Shown here in pieces: positions 63,610 through 64,000 of a stretch of 64,000 nucleotides of DNA. Under the pieces are notes generated by a model. That model did not search any database and had not been told where the DNA came from. It saw only the letters and a list, made by a program, of their open reading frames with translations. Origin of the DNA: Gemmatimonadota bacterium (GTDB taxonomy: Bacteria; Gemmatimonadota; Gemmatimonadetes; Longimicrobiales; Gaopeijiaceae); contig JAGWBQ010000008.1 in the NCBI GenBank assembly GCA_021295815.1, positions 1 to 64,000 of the forward strand. The letters are read 5' to 3'. The first letter of the stretch is position 1; every line of letters begins with the position of its first letter. The translations under genes and the position numbers were made by a program.

Positions 63610-64000
63610 ACCACACCAGGATTCCGGTGGCGATTATGAAGGCGGCGGCAAGCACGGTGTTCACGAAGAAGCCGCTGTCGGCGTAGACCGGGCCCGCCGC
63701 TGCGGAGCCGACCGCATATCCCACGTGGCCTGCGGCGACTGTGAGGCTCATCAGTTGCCCGCGGTTCCTGCCGCTCACGAGCGATGTGAGCAGAGCCGAG
63801 AACGGTGAGAGTCTCATGGCGACGAGGGCCATGGTGAGAAAGAAGTAGATGTAGCCGAGCCAGGCGTTCCGCACGAACGGGACCGTGGCCAAAGTGAGGA
63901 CGCAGAGACCGATGCAGGCGATCAGGACGAGACGTTTCCGGCCGACCCGGTCCGAGAGCTTTCCGGCTCGGGGTCCGCTGACCACGTTCGCGACTCCTCC
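63575..64000 (-). CDS. MFS transporter, C-terminal part (partial)
   Basis: The frame enters from beyond the window end and stops at 63575, leaving about 141 residues. GKLSDRVGRKRLVL is the conserved MFS cytoplasmic loop (GxLxDRxGRK), followed by four or five helices (LVLIACIGLCVLTLATVPFV, AAGHVGYAVGSAAAGPVYA). The loop may be that of either MFS half; the remaining length favours the C-terminal one. Substrate unknown. Confidence 0.85.
   Translation of the reverse strand, partial: GGVANVVSGPRAGKLSDRVGRKRLVLIACIGLCVLTLATVPFVRNAWLGYIYFFLTMALVAMRLSPFSALLTSLVSGRNRGQLMSLTVAAGHVGYAVGSAAAGPVYADSGFFVNTVLAAAFIIATGILVWFKLPEPPVGSG

Overview
The window is high-GC DNA with densely packed genes. Many are joined by ATGA, GTGA or TTGA start/stop overlaps, and GTG/TTG starts are frequent. 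The mix suggests an uncultured Gemmatimonadota-like bacterium: menaquinone biosynthesis, and many secreted beta-propeller proteins (two VPS10/BNR-type proteins, LVIVD proteins, PD40 proteins) next to amidohydrolases, M28/M29/M16-like peptidases and creatininase-family proteins. The phylum is inferred from gene content; there is no 16S gene here. The lifestyle looks like a peptide- and amino-acid-using respiratory heterotroph.

Layout. 1-63 is the tail of an unidentified gene, followed by an IS3 transposase scrap. 359-2755 (-) is a fusion of an alkaline-phosphatase-superfamily domain with an M28 peptidase. tRNA-Lys(CTT) lies at 3011-3083 (-). 3.2-5.7 kb holds an M29-like protein without its metal ligands, then glutaryl-CoA dehydrogenase. 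RNase P RNA (5834-6218) and tRNA-Arg(CCG) follow. 6.4-12.3 kb has a VPS10/BNR protein, a secreted protein made of two creatininase domains, and an unrecognised coupled gene. 12.3-18.4 kb has a second BNR protein, an amidase and a shortened amidohydrolase. 18.5-19.8 kb is a graveyard with IS3 and IS21 scraps, a possible Fic scrap and an orphan membrane protein. 19.8-27.5 kb is a leftward operon: small membrane protein, phospholipase D, menF, menD, menB, menA, menE. No menC or menH is present.

27.5-34 kb: a large LVIVD/Ig-like/propeller protein, then two divergent toxin-antitoxin-type modules, hipBA leftward and a 324-aa protein plus PIN-domain RNase rightward. The second has a very large, non-standard partner gene with a probable CTG start and a promoter that contains a palindrome. 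It is the best candidate here for something undescribed. 34.1-39.5 kb: an apparent operon of SDR, DUF3311, Na+/solute symporter, secreted cyanophycinase, DUF4212 and a second symporter. 39.7-44.0 kb: a propeller protein and a PD40-amidohydrolase. 44.0-45.5 kb is sparse, with a triple 14-bp repeat and poorly conserved genes.

45.5-51.6 kb (leftward): hypothetical gene, APC permease fused to IIA-like and TrkA_C domains, amidohydrolase, choice-of-anchor-B lipoprotein, TorF porin. 51.7-55.4 kb (rightward): tyrS, purE, greA and a Tat-type PLP enzyme. 55.4-62.6 kb (leftward): two M16-like proteins both lacking HxxEH, an M23 peptidase, then metG, a RicT/PSP1 protein and accA. The window ends with a TIGR02206 membrane protein and a partial MFS transporter.

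Recurring logic: exported peptidases and amidohydrolases appear to break down peptides or amides outside the cytoplasm, with symporters and a permease importing the products. Where promoters can be read (rnpB, tRNA-Lys, the PIN module), the -10 element is TATCTT at 18-19 bp from a TTGGAC-like -35.
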